Counted from the stretch's first letter, positions 50,841 to 60,198 are shown. The stretch: DNA of 64,000 nucleotides from Ignavibacteriales bacterium (GCA_020635285.1 JACKAB010000044.1:434001-498000), one strand, 5' to 3'. The notes: generated by a model not told the origin, from the letters alone. Numbers and translations: made by a program.

Positions 50841-51107
50841 CGACCTACCTTCTCAAAATTCCTTAAAAACGCAATAAAGCCCTTATTTATAACAACTTAC
50901 GGGATTTTGAAATTACCTACATATCCCTATTTATCCCTACTTTTCGCCACAAAACTGGCACGATTCTGCCACGCCTTAAATTTGAACTATTAAATATATA
51001 AATTAAATTGGAGAAATAGAAATAAATAGTTACTTTTAAAGACGACATTTGTGTGTCTTTCTCAAATGTCTCAATAAAAATGCGAAATTAGACTGGAAAC
51101 ATAACAA

Positions 51108-52757
51108 ATGGCTAAAAAAGACAAAACGACAAAACGACATGAAGAAAACATAAAGCCAGATGGAGTTTTGTATTCTCATAAGGATTTTGGGGCAAAGCCC
51201 ACTCAAGAAAAAAAAAACATTGATACCGAATCGCAAATCCAGTTAGGACAAATGTCTGATCCCATTGCAAATAAAATTCTTTTAGATTTCAAAAAGAGCA
51301 ATATCAATTATGACTATGAGATCGTTGATTTAGAACAAATAAAGCATGAAGAATATGTTGGAAAACCAATCAAATTTGTAGGATTTGTCCAATATATAAG
51401 TGAACCGTATCCGTTCACAAACCAGTTTGGAAATAATTATCAAAGGGCAACAGTTTATGATTTGGTTTTAACCGATGAAGCTAGTGAAGTAATTGAGGTT
51501 CTCCCAATCTTATATAATAATTTTAAGGATCAACTTGATTTGATCCGTAATGAAAGGAAAAAACTAACATTTTATGGAACAATAATTTCAATTGATAATC
51601 AAATGGTATCGAAATATGTCTTTTTACTTACAAGTATATCAGGTGCATTAAAGTCTAGTGAGCTTCTAAAAATAAAGAAAGATGATGGCGAGAAATATGA
51701 CAATATACTCAATTCAATTCGAAATGGGAGCACGACATTAAGAAAATATATTAAAGACAAACTTGCTACCAATTTAGGGATCATGGGTTTAAATAAGGCA
51801 AAAGAATTATCAACGGCGTTAGATTTTATAATTTTGCAAAGTTTTTCAAATGGCTTAAGTCAAGATGGACGTTATTCGTATAAATTACATTCGTTAGTTA
51901 TTGGTCCTCCAGCTTCTGGGAAAAAATTATTAACCAAAGCAGCACTTTTTTTAAATTTATATCATTTTGAAGTTCAACCAACAGCCGGTAAAATTACTCC
52001 TGCCGGTCTTATCGGAAACGTTGTTCGAAGAGGAGGTAAAATATTTACAAATCCTGGTATTCTTAGTAAAGCAAGCTCTGGTGTTGTATGTATACAAGAT
52101 TATCATGAGTTAGCAAAAAAGGCAAGTTCAAACTTTTCTGATGTATTATCTAAGGTAATGGAGGATGGCGAAGTTATAGATGCAACCAGCAGCAGAACAA
52201 GGCTTCAAGCAGTTACGTCAATTCATTTAGATATGAACCGAATTAGTCATGTACAAAGAACGGCATCTACAAATTTTTATGACGACCTAAAGATTCCTTT
52301 AAATATTATTTCTAGATTTGATTTCATTATCGAAATACCTTCTGATGTTAGACGGCAAATTGATATTGTAACTGACATGATTGAGGGGAAAAAAGTTTTT
52401 TCAACATCTGACGAACTTGCAAATACACCGGAATGGATCAAGGAACTGCAATATCTAATCGAGACAACAAAAGAAATGTATCCAAGTATTACTGCTGATC
52501 AATCAATCTCAGCCTATGTTAGGGACAAGCTAAATAGCTTTTTGGAGGAGAATGAAAATTATATCGATCTGATGAATACTTTTGGATCAATGCTAACCAG
52601 AATTGAGATTACGTTAGAGAAATTACAGCGAGCAATTGCATGTTCAGAAATGAGTACAGAGGTAACGGAAGCTCATGTTGATGAAGCCTTTAAATTCTTA
52701 AGCCATAAATTGGAATTCTTAAAAATCTCGACCCAATTTCTGTCTCTGATTCAATGA
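51108..52757 (+). CDS. MCM-helicase-like AAA+ ATPase of a mobile island
   Basis: 549 residues. After a charged N-terminus, an OB-like region (about 80-190, PIKFVGFVQYISEP ... LTFYGTIISI) lacks the zinc-finger cysteines. The AAA+ core has Walker A GPPASGKK (266-273), TAGKITPAGLIGNVVRRGG, a Walker B-like GVVCIQDYHEL (325-335, Gln-Asp where MCM has Asp-Glu), VMEDGEVIDATSSRTRLQA and arginine finger SRFDFII (402-408). This order, with SRFD and the presensor hairpin, is that of MCM replicative helicases, rare in bacteria and then on phages or islands. It overlaps the NADAR gene by four bases (ATGA). Confidence 0.75.
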   Translation: MAKKDKTTKRHEENIKPDGVLYSHKDFGAKPTQEKKNIDTESQIQLGQMSDPIANKILLDFKKSNINYDYEIVDLEQIKHEEYVGKPIKFVGFVQYISEPYPFTNQFGNNYQRATVYDLVLTDEASEVIEVLPILYNNFKDQLDLIRNERKKLTFYGTIISIDNQMVSKYVFLLTSISGALKSSELLKIKKDDGEKYDNILNSIRNGSTTLRKYIKDKLATNLGIMGLNKAKELSTALDFIILQSFSNGLSQDGRYSYKLHSLVIGPPASGKKLLTKAALFLNLYHFEVQPTAGKITPAGLIGNVVRRGGKIFTNPGILSKASSGVVCIQDYHELAKKASSNFSDVLSKVMEDGEVIDATSSRTRLQAVTSIHLDMNRISHVQRTASTNFYDDLKIPLNIISRFDFIIEIPSDVRRQIDIVTDMIEGKKVFSTSDELANTPEWIKELQYLIETTKEMYPSITADQSISAYVRDKLNSFLEENENYIDLMNTFGSMLTRIEITLEKLQRAIACSEMSTEVTEAHVDEAFKFLSHKLEFLKISTQFLSLIQ

Positions 52758-53499
52758 GTGAGCGACTTTCCGATGCGAAAAGAAGACAGACAAAAATTTT
52801 AGATGTTCTAAAACAAAAATCATCTATGGAAACAAAAAGAAATTCACAAGATCGTTAAAAAATCATTGGGAAAAGATTGTAGTATAAAGACAATCCAAAG
52901 AGATTTAAGCAGCCTAAAAAAAGAAAAATAAAATTATTTCCACTGCTAGAAGTATTTGGGAATTAACTGATCAAAAAGATGTTAAAAAGGTTCTAACAAA
53001 AACTTCTAAAAAAAAAGTCAAAAAAGAAATAACAATTACAACAGTTAAAAGTGATGGTGGCTGGCTCTCATGTATGTCGGCATATCCCATAACCTATCAA
53101 GGCAAGGAATATAGAACTGCTGAAGCATTATTTCAATCTATGAGATTTCATAAATACCCAGATATTCAAGAGTTAATCCGTGAACAATTATCTCCAATGG
53201 GAGCAAAGATGAAAGCCCGGAAGAATCGAGAAAAATTAAATCGTGGTGAAAAATGGGACGAAGCACAAGAAGATATCCCTTGGATGAAAGAATGTCTTGA
53301 ATTAAAATTTGATCAACACCCAATGCTTAAGAAAAAACTTATCGATACTGGAGACGCAGAAATAATCGAAGATTGCACAACACATGATAAAGAATCTGCA
53401 AGATTCTGGGGCGCAGTTAAAAAAGAGGGTCAGTGGGTAGGGGAGAATAAGCTTGGTAAACTTTTAATGGAAATACGGGACAAGCTTAATAAACCATAG
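52754..53499 (+). CDS. winged-helix-NADAR fusion protein, frameshifted
   Basis: About 248 residues after two A-run slips (near 52838 and 52926). The N-terminal winged-helix (about 8-65: RQTKILDVLKQKSSMETKEI, SIKTIQRDLSSLKKEKKI) is joined by a lysine-rich linker to a C-terminal NADAR/YbiA-like domain (about 95-245). That domain has YQGKEYRTAEALFQSMRF, SPMGAKMKARKN, MKECLELKFDQHP and EDCTTHDKESARFWG. NADAR proteins hydrolyse N-glycosidic bonds of ADP-ribose-like compounds; some remove ADP-ribose from guanine in DNA in DarT-NADAR systems. No DarT is next to it. Start is translationally coupled to the MCM-like gene. Confidence 0.75.
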
Positions 53500-53676
53500 A
53501 ACTAAAACTAAATTTACATTTATCAAAACTTTCAATAAATCATATCAAATAAAAACGATAGTCGTTTCCCTTTGAGTTTCCACTCACATTAGAATCAAAT
53601 CCAATAAGTTATCCTCATAAAATTTGGTATAAGAATGATAGATAACATCTAACAATTCATTATACGAAGGAGGATT

Positions 53677-53805
53677 ATGGACAGTAATTCATCACCCAAA
53701 ATTGACTTACCCAAAGTCATTGTGAAGGCTTTGTACAAGGTCATAAAATTAATCAAGAAGGAACTATTGAAGGAGGATCAGAACGATGCAAAAGATTCTA
53801 ATTGA
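53677..53805 (+). CDS. 42-residue basic small protein
   Basis: ATG with an excellent GAAGGAGG Shine-Dalgarno. MDSNSSPKIDLPKVIVKALY then a Lys-rich amphipathic helix. Overlaps the next small ORF. Compact, phage/plasmid-like gene packing; function unknown. Confidence 0.55.
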   Translation: MDSNSSPKIDLPKVIVKALYKVIKLIKKELLKEDQNDAKDSN

Positions 53806-53863
53806 TATTGGTCGGGTTCTGGCAGAAGTAGTTTTAATAATTCTTAAACACAAAAAACGATAA
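53786..53863 (+). CDS. 25-residue small membrane-like peptide
   Basis: ATG with AGGAGG 9 nt upstream. MQKILIDIGRVLAEVVLIIL then KHKKR, a short hydrophobic helix with basic end. Overlaps the previous ORF in another frame and precedes the Gp157-like gene by 10 bp. Confidence 0.45.
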   Translation: MQKILIDIGRVLAEVVLIILKHKKR

Positions 53864-53873
53864 GGAGAAATTT

Positions 53874-54456
53874 ATGGAAGATAATAAAAGCTTTCTTGAT
53901 GAGCTTCTGGACGAAGTTGAATCAAAAGAAACCACATTGCACTTAGCCCATGTAGATCTAATACTTGGAGAGATCAGCAATTTAGAAGAACAGATCGCAA
54001 AGAACTTTGAACAGACAGAAAAAGAAATTGAAATATTAAACGAATGGACTTTACGTAAAAACTCTAAACTGCAAGAACGTATTGACTGGATGACAAGGAA
54101 GCTGGAAGCATTTATGAAAGACCAAGGCGAGAATGTGAAAAACTATTGAATTGCCTAATGGTAAGCTACTACGCCGCAAACAGCCAACCAGATTGGAGAT
54201 TACAGACATGGAAGAGTTCATGAAGAATGAAAACCTCTACCAGCTTGGGACTCTGCAACCGGAAATACTAAAGCCTAACCTTAACATGATTAAGGCTTTC
54301 ATAAACATGTCACGCAGAATACCGATGGGAGTAAAAGTAATAGAAGGGATAGAAAAATTTTCTATAAAATTAAATAACAATAAGGAGAATGATAATGGAG
54401 AGACCGAAGTTAGAACTGGAAATAAACAAACCAACTCATATAAAACTGCTGTTTGA
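53874..54456 (+). CDS. Gp157/Gam-like phage protein, frameshifted
   Basis: A long coiled-coil (about 10-75) with ERIDWMTRKLEAFMKDQGEN is followed, after removing one A near 54131-54135, by TIELPNGKLLRRKQPTRLEI. This is the coiled-coil plus short beta-hairpin layout of Siphovirus Gp157 and Mu Gam-like host-nuclease inhibitors that bind DNA ends. It overlaps the next gene's Shine-Dalgarno, so the true stop is probably near 54378 and another slip hides it. Good AAGGAG Shine-Dalgarno at the start. Confidence 0.55.
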
Positions 54457-54856
54457 TGAACCAATCGTTGGCGAATCTCAATATGGTAAATACTTTCTTT
54501 ATGCAGTGTCAAACGGCAATGGTAATGAGTATTCACTGTTTGCTCATGACAGTGTACACGATGTGTTGAAGGCTTGCCCCAAAGGCACTGAGGCGATCAT
54601 CACCAAGCTAGCTGCTCAGCGAGGGAAGAAATTGGTCACGACTTTTTCTACTGAGATTGTTGAAAAGGCTAGTAAAGAGGAACTCACCGTGCCTAACCCT
54701 AAACAGCCTCAAACAAACCCCTATTTGGAAAATATGTTGCAATCATTTGAAGATGCAATAAAAGTACAAGAAAAATTTAACGGAATGGCCAATGTAAATC
54801 AGCTTGCAGTCACGATGTTCATTCAGCGAACTAAGAGTAATGGATTAGCAACATGA
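54395..54856 (+). CDS. phage/plasmid hypothetical protein
   Basis: 153 residues from the ATG at 54395 (AAGGAGA upstream). The N-terminal half is beta-rich with GESQYGKYFLYAVSNGNGNEYSLFA, followed by a Lys-rich segment (KLAAQRGKKLVTTF) and a helical C-terminus. It may be an OB-type nucleic-acid binding protein, but no family is certain. ATGA overlap with the following small gene. Confidence 0.55.
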   Translation: MERPKLELEINKPTHIKLLFDEPIVGESQYGKYFLYAVSNGNGNEYSLFAHDSVHDVLKACPKGTEAIITKLAAQRGKKLVTTFSTEIVEKASKEELTVPNPKQPQTNPYLENMLQSFEDAIKVQEKFNGMANVNQLAVTMFIQRTKSNGLAT

Positions 54857-55023
54857 GGAAAAGAAAATCTTATATGGACAAAACATTTAATCAATGTGTT
54901 GACAAGTTAGAATGGCTAGCTAAGAAGCTAAATATTACATATGAGGAATTAAATGTAATAATATTTGTAATCGGTTGGCCAGTTGTAACAGTAGGTCTAA
55001 TAATAGCATATCTAAAAAAGTGA
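54853..55023 (+). CDS. 56-residue single-helix membrane protein
   Basis: MRKRKSYMDKTFNQCVDKLE, a helical region, then the membrane segment VIIFVIGWPVVTVGLIIAYL and KK. Start overlaps the previous stop; an AGGAAAA Shine-Dalgarno for the next gene begins at its stop. Function unknown. Confidence 0.55.
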   Translation: MRKRKSYMDKTFNQCVDKLEWLAKKLNITYEELNVIIFVIGWPVVTVGLIIAYLKK

Positions 55024-55033
55024 GGAAAAATAA

Positions 55034-55787
55034 ATGACAACAGAAGTAGATAAAAAATTATGGAAATATTTATTTCCAGTAACAGAAACAAAATACAAAT
55101 TAAAGATACGAGTGGTTTGTATTACCCAACCAGCAAGTACAAGGCCATTATCAGAGAAGATAACAGCGAGCTTATTGCTATTCAGAAAAGTAGTTATCAA
55201 CTCGTAACCAATGCAGAGGTAATAAAACCGGTACTTGAACAGCTTAATGACTTAACTACCGATTGGTTTATTGATCCTAGTCATTCATTTGTGGAGAACA
55301 ACAGAATGAGATTACAAATTACTTTCCCCGAACTAACCTTGCATGATGGTGAAAGCGAAATTGCTCTCAGCTTGTTTGTACATAACAGTTACGATTCGTC
55401 AGAGGGGTTCGCATGTTCTGGGGAGGGATCAGAAGTATATGTTCTAATGGAAGTGTATTCGGTGAAGTGCTATCACGATACTACGCAAAGCACACCAGCG
55501 GAATTGTAATCAGCAATCTTAAAGAACAAATTGAAGATACCTACGATCAGATACCACTAATCAAGGAAAGAATTTCAATACTGCAAGACATTGAAGCTCT
55601 TGGACAATATGAAGAAAAGATTCCGAAGGTATTTGGCAAAGGCGTTGCTGATTATGTTGATGAACAGCCTAAGGCAGCTAATGCATGGCTCCTATACAAC
55701 CAACTGACCCATTACATTTCTCATGAAGTACAGCAGCGTATGCGTGCGAGTTATCAGATGAAGGTTAGTAAAATGTTTCAACTGTAG
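55034..55787 (+). CDS. DUF932 family phage/plasmid protein, frameshifted
   Basis: About 250 residues. One slip near 55056-55062 joins MTTEVDKK to the body, and another near 55405-55420 joins the two long parts. Motifs include YQLVTNAEVIKPV, SHSFVENNRMRLQITFP, HNSYDSSEG-RMFWGGIRSICSNG and SGIVISNLKEQIEDTYDQI, which are the DUF932 (phage/plasmid-like TIGR03299-type) pattern. Function unknown, common on plasmids and phages. Ends with a terminator. Confidence 0.75.
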
Positions 55788-55793
55788 TAAAAT

Positions 55794-55819
55794 AAGTAAG
55801 CTCATTAATGAGTTTACTT
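55794..55819 (+). terminator. rho-independent terminator
   Basis: AAGTAAGCTCA (55794-55804) pairs with TGAGTTTACTT (55809-55819, one G-T pair) around a TTAA loop, followed by a short T run. It ends the phage-like gene block. Confidence 0.7.
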
Positions 55820-56292
55820 TTAGCTTAGATTTTTAGGTTGGTGTATGCTCTTTTGTATAACGCTTGATATTTCTTTTAAATCAAATTCTTATTAAAATGC
55901 TAAGCCATGATGAGTAAGAGTTAGATCAAAGATATATTATCTTAAATACCAATAATTATACTATTGAATATTAAATAAAAAATATTGTACGTTACTTTTT
56001 ATTTATTGTAATTAATTATTTTATTTTTTCGAAAATTACTTGTTGAATTTCTTGTGTATTAATGAATTTAAGCTGGTAGAGAAAGCAGAACAAAATAATC
56101 GATGGTAAGGGTTGATAGATCGGAAATAATTGCGGGAATATCAACCAATGTAAAGAAATATAGATTATGTATTAAAGAGTTTTAATTAAATAAGTTAATT
56201 AAGCACCAATTTGATATTGGTGGAACATAAAGCGGAAGTATTGGCGTGTTTAGCTCCTTTCAATAGGAGATGGCCATTCTTCTTAATAAATA
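55820..56292. other. gap before the cassette array
   Basis: 473 bp without a coding frame I can support. Two short hairpins are visible (CACCAAT-ttga-ATTGGTG near 56205-56222 and CTCCT-TTCAA-TAGGAG near 56254). The stretch ends at the first cassette boundary GTTATATGGC (56293-56302). It could hold an attI-like site, but no integrase gene is present. Confidence 0.4.
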
Positions 56293-56314
56293 GTTATATG
56301 GCAAGCAATAAAAT

Positions 56315-56830
56315 GTGTTAATGTTTATGGTTGTTGAATATTATTTAGAAAAGAGAAACATTTTAAAACACGTAAAACATTTAATTTATTATTGGATTGG
56401 ACTCTTACTTTTTTGTGCAATTTATATTTATTTCAATGGATATGAGGCATCGCTTAATTTTTTATTTTTATTTGTTATAATTTCAGTAATTGTTTCATCT
56501 CCAATAACCATATTATTTATCACATATTATTTTGTTAATAAAATGATAAACTAATTGTTGACAAATCAAAAAAAGAAATTTCAATTTATTATAATAAAAA
56601 GTGGGATAAATTTTATATACAGACATTGTAAAGTTTGAGAAAAATTTATCAATGCCAAGATTTAGAAATGGAGAGCCATTTTATTTTTGGGAAACTGTAA
56701 ATTATGTCAAAATAGAATTAGTAAATGGAAATGAATATTTTATCACTTGTTTTTAGCAGATTTATTTGATTTAGATTTACTAGAAATCATAAAAAACAAA
56801 GCGGGCAAAAATTTTACCATTTATATATTA
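56315..56830 (+). CDS. cassette 1: membrane protein, frameshifted
   Basis: 79 residues in the first part: three hydrophobic segments (HLIYYWIGLLLFCAIYIYF, LNFLFLFVIISVIVSSPI, ILFITYYFV). Beyond 56554 the other frames continue with SIYYNKKWDKFYI, RFRNGEPFYFWETVNYVKIE and LFDLDLLEIIKNKAG, suggesting one roughly 165-residue protein with a soluble C-terminal domain. GTG 56315 or ATG 56321 start. No known family. Confidence 0.5.
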
Positions 56831-56834
56831 AAAA

Positions 56835-57061
56835 GCCACATAACCAGCCGCTCAAGCCGACCGCCGCTGTAGTTTGGCGGGAAGTTGTAAAAAGTTGGTT
56901 TTGTGTGTTTGTAAAAATTGCAATTAAAGTTTGTGCAATAAATAAAGTTAGTCGCCGTGTTTGCAAATAAAAATAAACACGGCTTAGTAAAATTAAACAA
57001 TCGTCGTTGTATTAAGTTGTTTGTTATGGGCGGCGGCTTATCGGCAACGCCGTTAGGGCAC
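56835..57061 (+). repeat. attC site A
   Basis: Starts GCCACATAACCAGCCGCTC and ends TCGGCAACGCCGTTAGGGCAC. Left arm CTCAAGCCGACCGCCG pairs with right arm CGGCGGCTTATCGG. An internal hairpin GCCGTGTTT...AAACACGGC lies in the middle. About 225 nt, much longer than class 1 attC sites. Confidence 0.78.
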
Positions 57062-57071
57062 AATTAAAATT

Positions 57072-57666
57072 ATGGCAAAATATTTTACAGAAAATGATAC
57101 ATGGACTGGTGGTTTTACGAGTTGAATATTGAACTACTTGATCAGAATAAAAGTAAAGTTAGTTAGACAAATATAGAGAATTATTATTAAGCTCGGCAAA
57201 ATTTAAGGGTTGGTATGAATTAAATGATATCGAACCAAATGAACAATCAACCATACATCTGGCAAATTTACCAATCGAAGGTCATACTTATGGGATTGCA
57301 AACTTACCAGATAATAAAAAGTAATGCCTGTGGATTTATATTAACCAATTATGACGATGGCAATTTATGGATTACTATTTATCTACCTTTGGGTTCGCTA
57401 TGTAAAATTTATCCAATTGGTGGCTATCCTTTTGTTGAAAACGATAATCCGGAGTTATGGATGAAGGTGTTAAATGATTGGTTAAAAGAAATAGCATTCG
57501 ATATTTACGAATTTTGTCCTTTTACTATTGCCATAATTGGATTCGAATCAGATTATCTTGAGACGAAGGAGTTATTTTTGATTCACCTTATGCAGATCGT
57601 TTAGATGGAGTAGTGATTCCGGAAAATGGAAAATTATTATGGTATCCTCCAACAAAATATTGTTAA
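57072..57666 (+). CDS. cassette 2: hypothetical protein, frameshifted
   Basis: About 195 residues: MAKYFTENDTWTGG, slip, YELNIELLDQNKSKL, KFKGWYELNDIEPNEQ, slip, CGFILTNYDDGNLWITIYLP, IGGYPFVENDNPELWMKVL, FTIAIIGFESD, slip, and LWYPPTKYC at the end. Several frame breaks in A/T or short runs. No family recognised; the plain soluble composition resembles other cassette proteins. Confidence 0.5.
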
Positions 57667-58137
57667 TAATAGTAGGTGCCCTAACCAACCGCTCAAGCCG
57701 AATGCCGTTGTAGTTTGGCGGGAAGTGGTAAAAAGATGGTTTGAAGTTTTTGAGAGAATTTGCATTTACAGTATTGTGAAATAGATGGTTGTGTTGAGTT
57801 TTGATTGAATCGGGAAATACAAATATTAAATAAGTTAACTAGCTAAAATCGGGTTCTAAAAAAGTAAGTGGGTGGCAATTAGCTTAAGAATAGTAGATTT
57901 AATTGAGACTAATTGAAAAGTAGTTTTTTAAGTTAACCAGCAAAAAGTAGCTGCAATTTAAATTAGCTACGTTTTGCATAAATTGTGGCGGGAACAGTAA
58001 AGTTGGTGTTTGTAGTTTTGGGCATCGGCTTATCGGCCACGGTAAATTAGTAAAGAAGGTCTCACCAACTTTGCAGGTGCATATTCCAAAAAAATGGAAT
58101 AAATTAAGGCATCTCAAACAAAGCAAGGAGACCTCCA

Positions 58138-59208
58138 ATGACTGATATGAAAATAACTCAAAAGGAAATAAAAGACAATACCTATCCAAATAATATTGAT
58201 CAATATGATCATTATTTAGCACTTGATTGGTCAATGGAAAATATGGCAATATCCAGACTGACAAGTAAAATGAATAAACCAAAAGTAATAGACGTACCCT
58301 CAGATTTAGATAATTTGAAAGATTATATAAAAACACTTAAAGGGAAAAAGATATTAACAATAGAAGAAACAACAACAAGCCAATGGCTATTTGTAGAGTT
58401 GACGGACTATGTAGAAAAAATACTGATATGTAACCCGCATAGAAACCGATTATTAAGTGAAGGACCCAAAACAGATAAAATAGATGCGGGGAAACTATGC
58501 TTGCTGTTACGCAATGGAATGATGAAGGAAGTATATCATACAACAGACAGTTTATATGAACTAAGAATATTGGTAAGCCGATATGAAGATGTGATAAAAT
58601 CTGGAGTAAGATTAATAAATCAAAAGTCAGCGATATACCGAGCAGAAAATAAGAGCCATAAAAAAGATAATATAGAGAGACAAAATAAGATAAAGAAATT
58701 TGTGTTAATGGGCCTGGAAGAAGAGATAGAAAGTTATGAAACAAGGAAAGAAAACTTTAAGAAAGAATTTGAGAAGATAAAACGAAAAAACAAAACACTA
58801 CGAAACTTATGCACAATACCGGGAATAGGCTTAGTCAGTAGTGTAGTAATATTATCAGCAGTAATAGAAGCAGAACGATTTAAGTCACCAAATCATTATT
58901 TTAGTTATTGCGGTTTGGTAAACCATGAGAAGATCAGTGGAGGGAAAAGTTATGGAAGGAAAAAGCCGAGATATTCAAGAAGATTAAAAAGTGTATATAG
59001 ATCAGCTGCAGTAAGGAGTTTACAGTACGATAATCCAATAAAAGAATATTATGAATATTTGATAATGAAAAAAAATATCGATGAAAAGAAAGCAAGAAAT
59101 TCAGTAGCAAGGTATATAGCGAAGATAAGTTTAGCAATAATGAGAGATGGGACAAAATATAAAGGATATGAATCGAAAGAAAATAAACTAAAGGTAAAAG
59201 CGGCATAA
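58138..59208 (+). CDS. IS110 family DEDD transposase
   Basis: 356 residues, intact. N-terminal RuvC-like DEDD domain: Asp in HYLALDWSMEN, Glu in LTIEETTTS, Asp pair in PKTDKIDAGKLCLLL. C-terminal transposase-20 domain has LCTIPGIGLVSSVVIL, SYCGLVNHEKISGGKSYGRK (catalytic Ser region) and AAVRSL. AAGGAGA Shine-Dalgarno. Recombines the IS guided by its bridge RNA. Confidence 0.93.
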   Translation: MTDMKITQKEIKDNTYPNNIDQYDHYLALDWSMENMAISRLTSKMNKPKVIDVPSDLDNLKDYIKTLKGKKILTIEETTTSQWLFVELTDYVEKILICNPHRNRLLSEGPKTDKIDAGKLCLLLRNGMMKEVYHTTDSLYELRILVSRYEDVIKSGVRLINQKSAIYRAENKSHKKDNIERQNKIKKFVLMGLEEEIESYETRKENFKKEFEKIKRKNKTLRNLCTIPGIGLVSSVVILSAVIEAERFKSPNHYFSYCGLVNHEKISGGKSYGRKKPRYSRRLKSVYRSAAVRSLQYDNPIKEYYEYLIMKKNIDEKKARNSVARYIAKISLAIMRDGTKYKGYESKENKLKVKAA

Positions 59209-59559
59209 TAATAATATAATTTGTTATTAGTTAAAGAAGAAAATAAGGAAAGTTTTAACTAATTAGCGGGAGAGAGAGTTCAAAACGGCGTGTGAAGTAA
59301 CAAGAAGTAAAAGTTAACATTCCAAAGCCACGGTTAACCACTCCCAGTTTATACTAAAATTTGCCGTAGCCCGAAGAGAGCTCAAATAGACGCATAGTAG
59401 AACAAGCTAAAAAAAATTAAGCGAGCAAAGAAAGAAAAAACTAAAACATAAATAATAACTAATAACGATTGAAATATAATTATTATACTGAGACCAAAGT
59501 CAAGAACCCAAAAAAGTGGGTAAGGCAGTACTGTTTTTTCTTGACTTTCTTTACTATAG
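59209..59559 (+). ncRNA. IS right-end noncoding region, candidate bridge RNA
   Basis: No ORF. Contains an 11-bp perfect inverted repeat AAAGTCAAGAA (59496-59506) / TTCTTGACTTT (59538-59548) with inner CCCA-N-TGGG. A short CCACGGT is shared with the left end (58037-58043 and about 59331). IS1111-type elements encode their bridge RNA here, so a structured RNA is expected; its exact limits cannot be fixed by eye. Confidence 0.4.
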
Positions 59560-59583
59560 ACGCCGTTATACTGCTAAAAAAAT

Positions 59584-59957
59584 ATGAATATTTCACATAA
59601 AATATTACTAATCTTTTCCATTTATTTTTTAACAAATTGTTCGGGTGCTGGAACAACAATATTTGTTGATGACAAAACCGATTTGAGTGAATTTTCAGAG
59701 GTTGAATGGGCAATTACAAATTCAGATTCAGTTATTGATTTTCGGAAAAATATAAATGGATTTGCAAAAATAAAAAAAATAGTGAGATTTTTGAATCAAT
59801 TAATGGTGACACGGTAAAATCATATCATATCAATAAATTTAAGTCAATTTATGTCCATGATGGAGTGAATGTTTTAACTTATTTAATTGCTGGAGTAATA
59901 ATTACTGGGGCAGTAATTGCTTTAACATTTGGGACAATAAATATTTCTGGTGGATAA
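59584..59957 (+). CDS. cassette 3: lipoprotein, frameshifted
   Basis: About 124 residues after one A-run slip near 59775. MNISHKILLIFSIYFLTNC has a lipobox ending in Cys 19. Then a soluble part with SEFSEVEWAITNSDSV, IYVHDGVNVLTY and a C-terminal membrane helix AGVIITGAVIALTFG. Start 10 bp after the cassette boundary. Function unknown; envelope location likely. Confidence 0.55.
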
Positions 59958-59958
59958 A

Positions 59959-60184
59959 GCAGTATAACCAGCCGCTCAAGCCGACCGCCGTTGTCTTTGC
60001 GGGATTTTGTAAAAAGTTGGTTTAGTAGTTTTGTAAAAGTTTATAATTAAAAATTGTATAATAAATAAAAGTTAGTCGCCGTGTTTGCAAATAAAAATAA
60101 ACACGGCTTGGTAAAATTAAACAATCGTTGTTCAGTAAGTTTGTTGTGTTGGGCATCGGCTTATCGGCAACTCGTTATACGTTT
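59959..60184 (+). repeat. attC site C
   Basis: GCAGTATAACCAGCCGCTCAAG ... GGGCATCGGCTTATCGGCAACTCGTTATACGTTT. The same internal hairpin (GCCGTGTTTGC...AAACACGGC) as site A. About 225 nt. Complementary to site B at its right end and to site D at its left end. Confidence 0.8.
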
Positions 60185-60198
60185 TAAAAAATAATTAT

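Larger units (their letters stand above)
58038..59559 (+). mobile_element. IS110 family (IS1111-like) insertion inside attC B
   Basis: About 1.5 kb inserted between L' and R' parts of attC B. Left noncoding end about 100 bp, right noncoding end about 350 bp. The longer right end is typical of the IS1111 subgroup, whose bridge RNA lies downstream of the transposase. IS1111-attC elements are known to target attC sites of cassettes. Exact ends are not certain because family members lack long terminal repeats and no target duplication is expected. Confidence 0.75.
57676..59574 (+). repeat. attC site B, split by an IS
   Basis: Left part begins GTGCCCTAACCAACCGCTC (57676) and runs to about TCGGCTTATCGGC at 58037. 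The right end ACGCCGTTATACTGC is at 59560-59574. Rejoining the two gives GGCTTATCGGC-ACGCCGTTATACTGC, close to sites A and C. The internal region is longer and more diverged than in A and C. Confidence 0.7.

Noticed and set aside
50528..51107. A complete tRNA gene before the MCM gene
   Set aside because: Only the 3' 20 bp match; no anticodon or D arm is present.
52754..53499. A DarT-NADAR toxin-antitoxin system
   Set aside because: No ADP-ribosyltransferase-like gene lies next to the NADAR gene; its partner is the MCM-like ATPase.
54237..54536. Minus-strand ORF opposite the Gp157-like gene
   Set aside because: Overlaps well-supported plus-strand genes with good ribosome sites.
55788..56292. 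A remnant integron integrase or attI upstream of the first cassette
   Set aside because: No reading frame with tyrosine-recombinase motifs in any frame; only a possible boundary site is visible.
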